From Verrucomicrobiota bacterium (GTDB lineage: Bacteria > Verrucomicrobiota > Kiritimatiellia > CAIQIC01 > JAGNIJ01), in NCBI GenBank assembly GCA_022710725.1, contig JAKLGK010000002.1, forward strand, positions 1 to 64,000: 64,000 nucleotides of DNA. The letters run 5' to 3'. The notes under the pieces were generated by a model. The model did no database searches. It worked only from the letters and a program-made list of their open reading frames with translations, and was not told the DNA's origin. Below are positions 63,710 through 64,000 of the stretch, one piece after another. Numbering within the stretch: position 1 is the stretch's first letter; each line of letters starts with the position of its first letter. Made by a program: the position numbers and the translations under genes.

Positions 63710-64000
63710 ATGAAAAAAATGTGGATGTGGAGTTCGGTAGCCGTCCTCGCCGCGGGCCTCGTCGTTCTCCTTGGCTGCGAATGGACGACCAGCACGGATT
63801 CGTTCAATACCTCCAAGGGCGCCGGGATCTCCATCAACTTCTCGGGCGTGTACTACGGCAACCTCTCCGGTGGCCGGGCCGTGGCCGGCACGTCGGGCAG
63901 CACGATCAGCCGGCTCGTGCTCCAGCACGCGGGCAATTCGGTCAAGGTGGTGGACAACAACGGCTCCACGTACGAGGGCTCCATCGGCTCGCCGGGCGTC
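63710..64000 (+). CDS. Lipoprotein of unknown function, 3' end outside the window
   Basis: The frame opens at ATG 63710, with AAGGAG eight bases upstream, and stays open to the window edge (97 codons visible). The N-terminus is a lipoprotein signal (MKKMWMWSSVAVLAAGLVVLLGC). The mature part begins EWTTSTDSFNTSKGAG and continues INFSGVYYGNLSGGRAVAG, typical of a small beta-rich outer-membrane lipoprotein. I do not recognise the family. Confidence 0.7.
   Translation, partial: MKKMWMWSSVAVLAAGLVVLLGCEWTTSTDSFNTSKGAGISINFSGVYYGNLSGGRAVAGTSGSTISRLVLQHAGNSVKVVDNNGSTYEGSIGSPGV

Overview
The window is about 64 kb of mostly GC-rich bacterial chromosome. It resembles the PVC superphylum, most likely Kiritimatiellota, Lentisphaerota or a related verrucomicrobial lineage. 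This is inferred from several features: many very large secreted proteins built from tandem beta-rich units, Calx-beta and DSDGDG-type (thrombospondin type 3) calcium repeats; a PEP-CTERM sorting tail; a golvesin/Xly-type wall amidase; and small repeated hairpin elements between genes. No rRNA gene, CRISPR array or complete tRNA was found.

Layout. 1-3707 is the end of a secreted repeat protein with a near-identical 960-bp internal tandem duplication. 3790-5168 is a frameshifted wall amidase. 5283-11976 is a tight nine-gene operon in which nearly every stop overlaps the next start: a PEP-CTERM protein and a tail-less paralogue, two transglutaminase-like proteins (one lacking its catalytic Cys), a DUF1573-rhodanese protein, a 39-residue membrane peptide, two TPR proteins and a degenerate histidine-kinase ATPase domain. 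11986-14325 is a decayed patch with an IS630 remnant, two 192-bp direct repeats ending in tRNA-Phe-like 3' halves, and gene fragments. 14339-18694 is a large Calx-beta surface protein.

18802-23345 is housekeeping-like: an anti-sigma ATPase/GNAT fusion, an M23 peptidase, a queuosine precursor transporter, RNase III and XerD. 23527-30493 is an accessory block, partly lower in GC, with an XRE regulator, TSP3 proteins, an NlpC/P60-like secreted enzyme and unknown secreted proteins. 30521-38919 returns to core functions: purC, an M17 aminopeptidase, an HMA-like lipoprotein, a GH63-like/TPR membrane protein, an SH3b protein, a GT-C-like membrane protein and tadA.

39005-63490 is the most interesting part. 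Three paralogous secreted beta-propeller proteins share an unassigned C-terminal domain. The third lies inside an operon between a MotA/TolQ/ExbB-like channel subunit with a long coiled-coil tail and two ExbD/TolR-like subunits. One ExbD-like subunit keeps the membrane Asp at residue 17 and its sister has Cys there. A terminator, a YkgJ-like Cys-cluster protein, a secreted coiled-coil protein and a 3915-residue subtilisin-like protease with an N-terminal STN-like domain follow. My leading candidate for an undescribed system is this ion-driven envelope machine with an integrated propeller subunit. The nine-gene operon at 5.3-12.0 kb is the second candidate. All functions are inferred from motifs read by eye; no database search was run.
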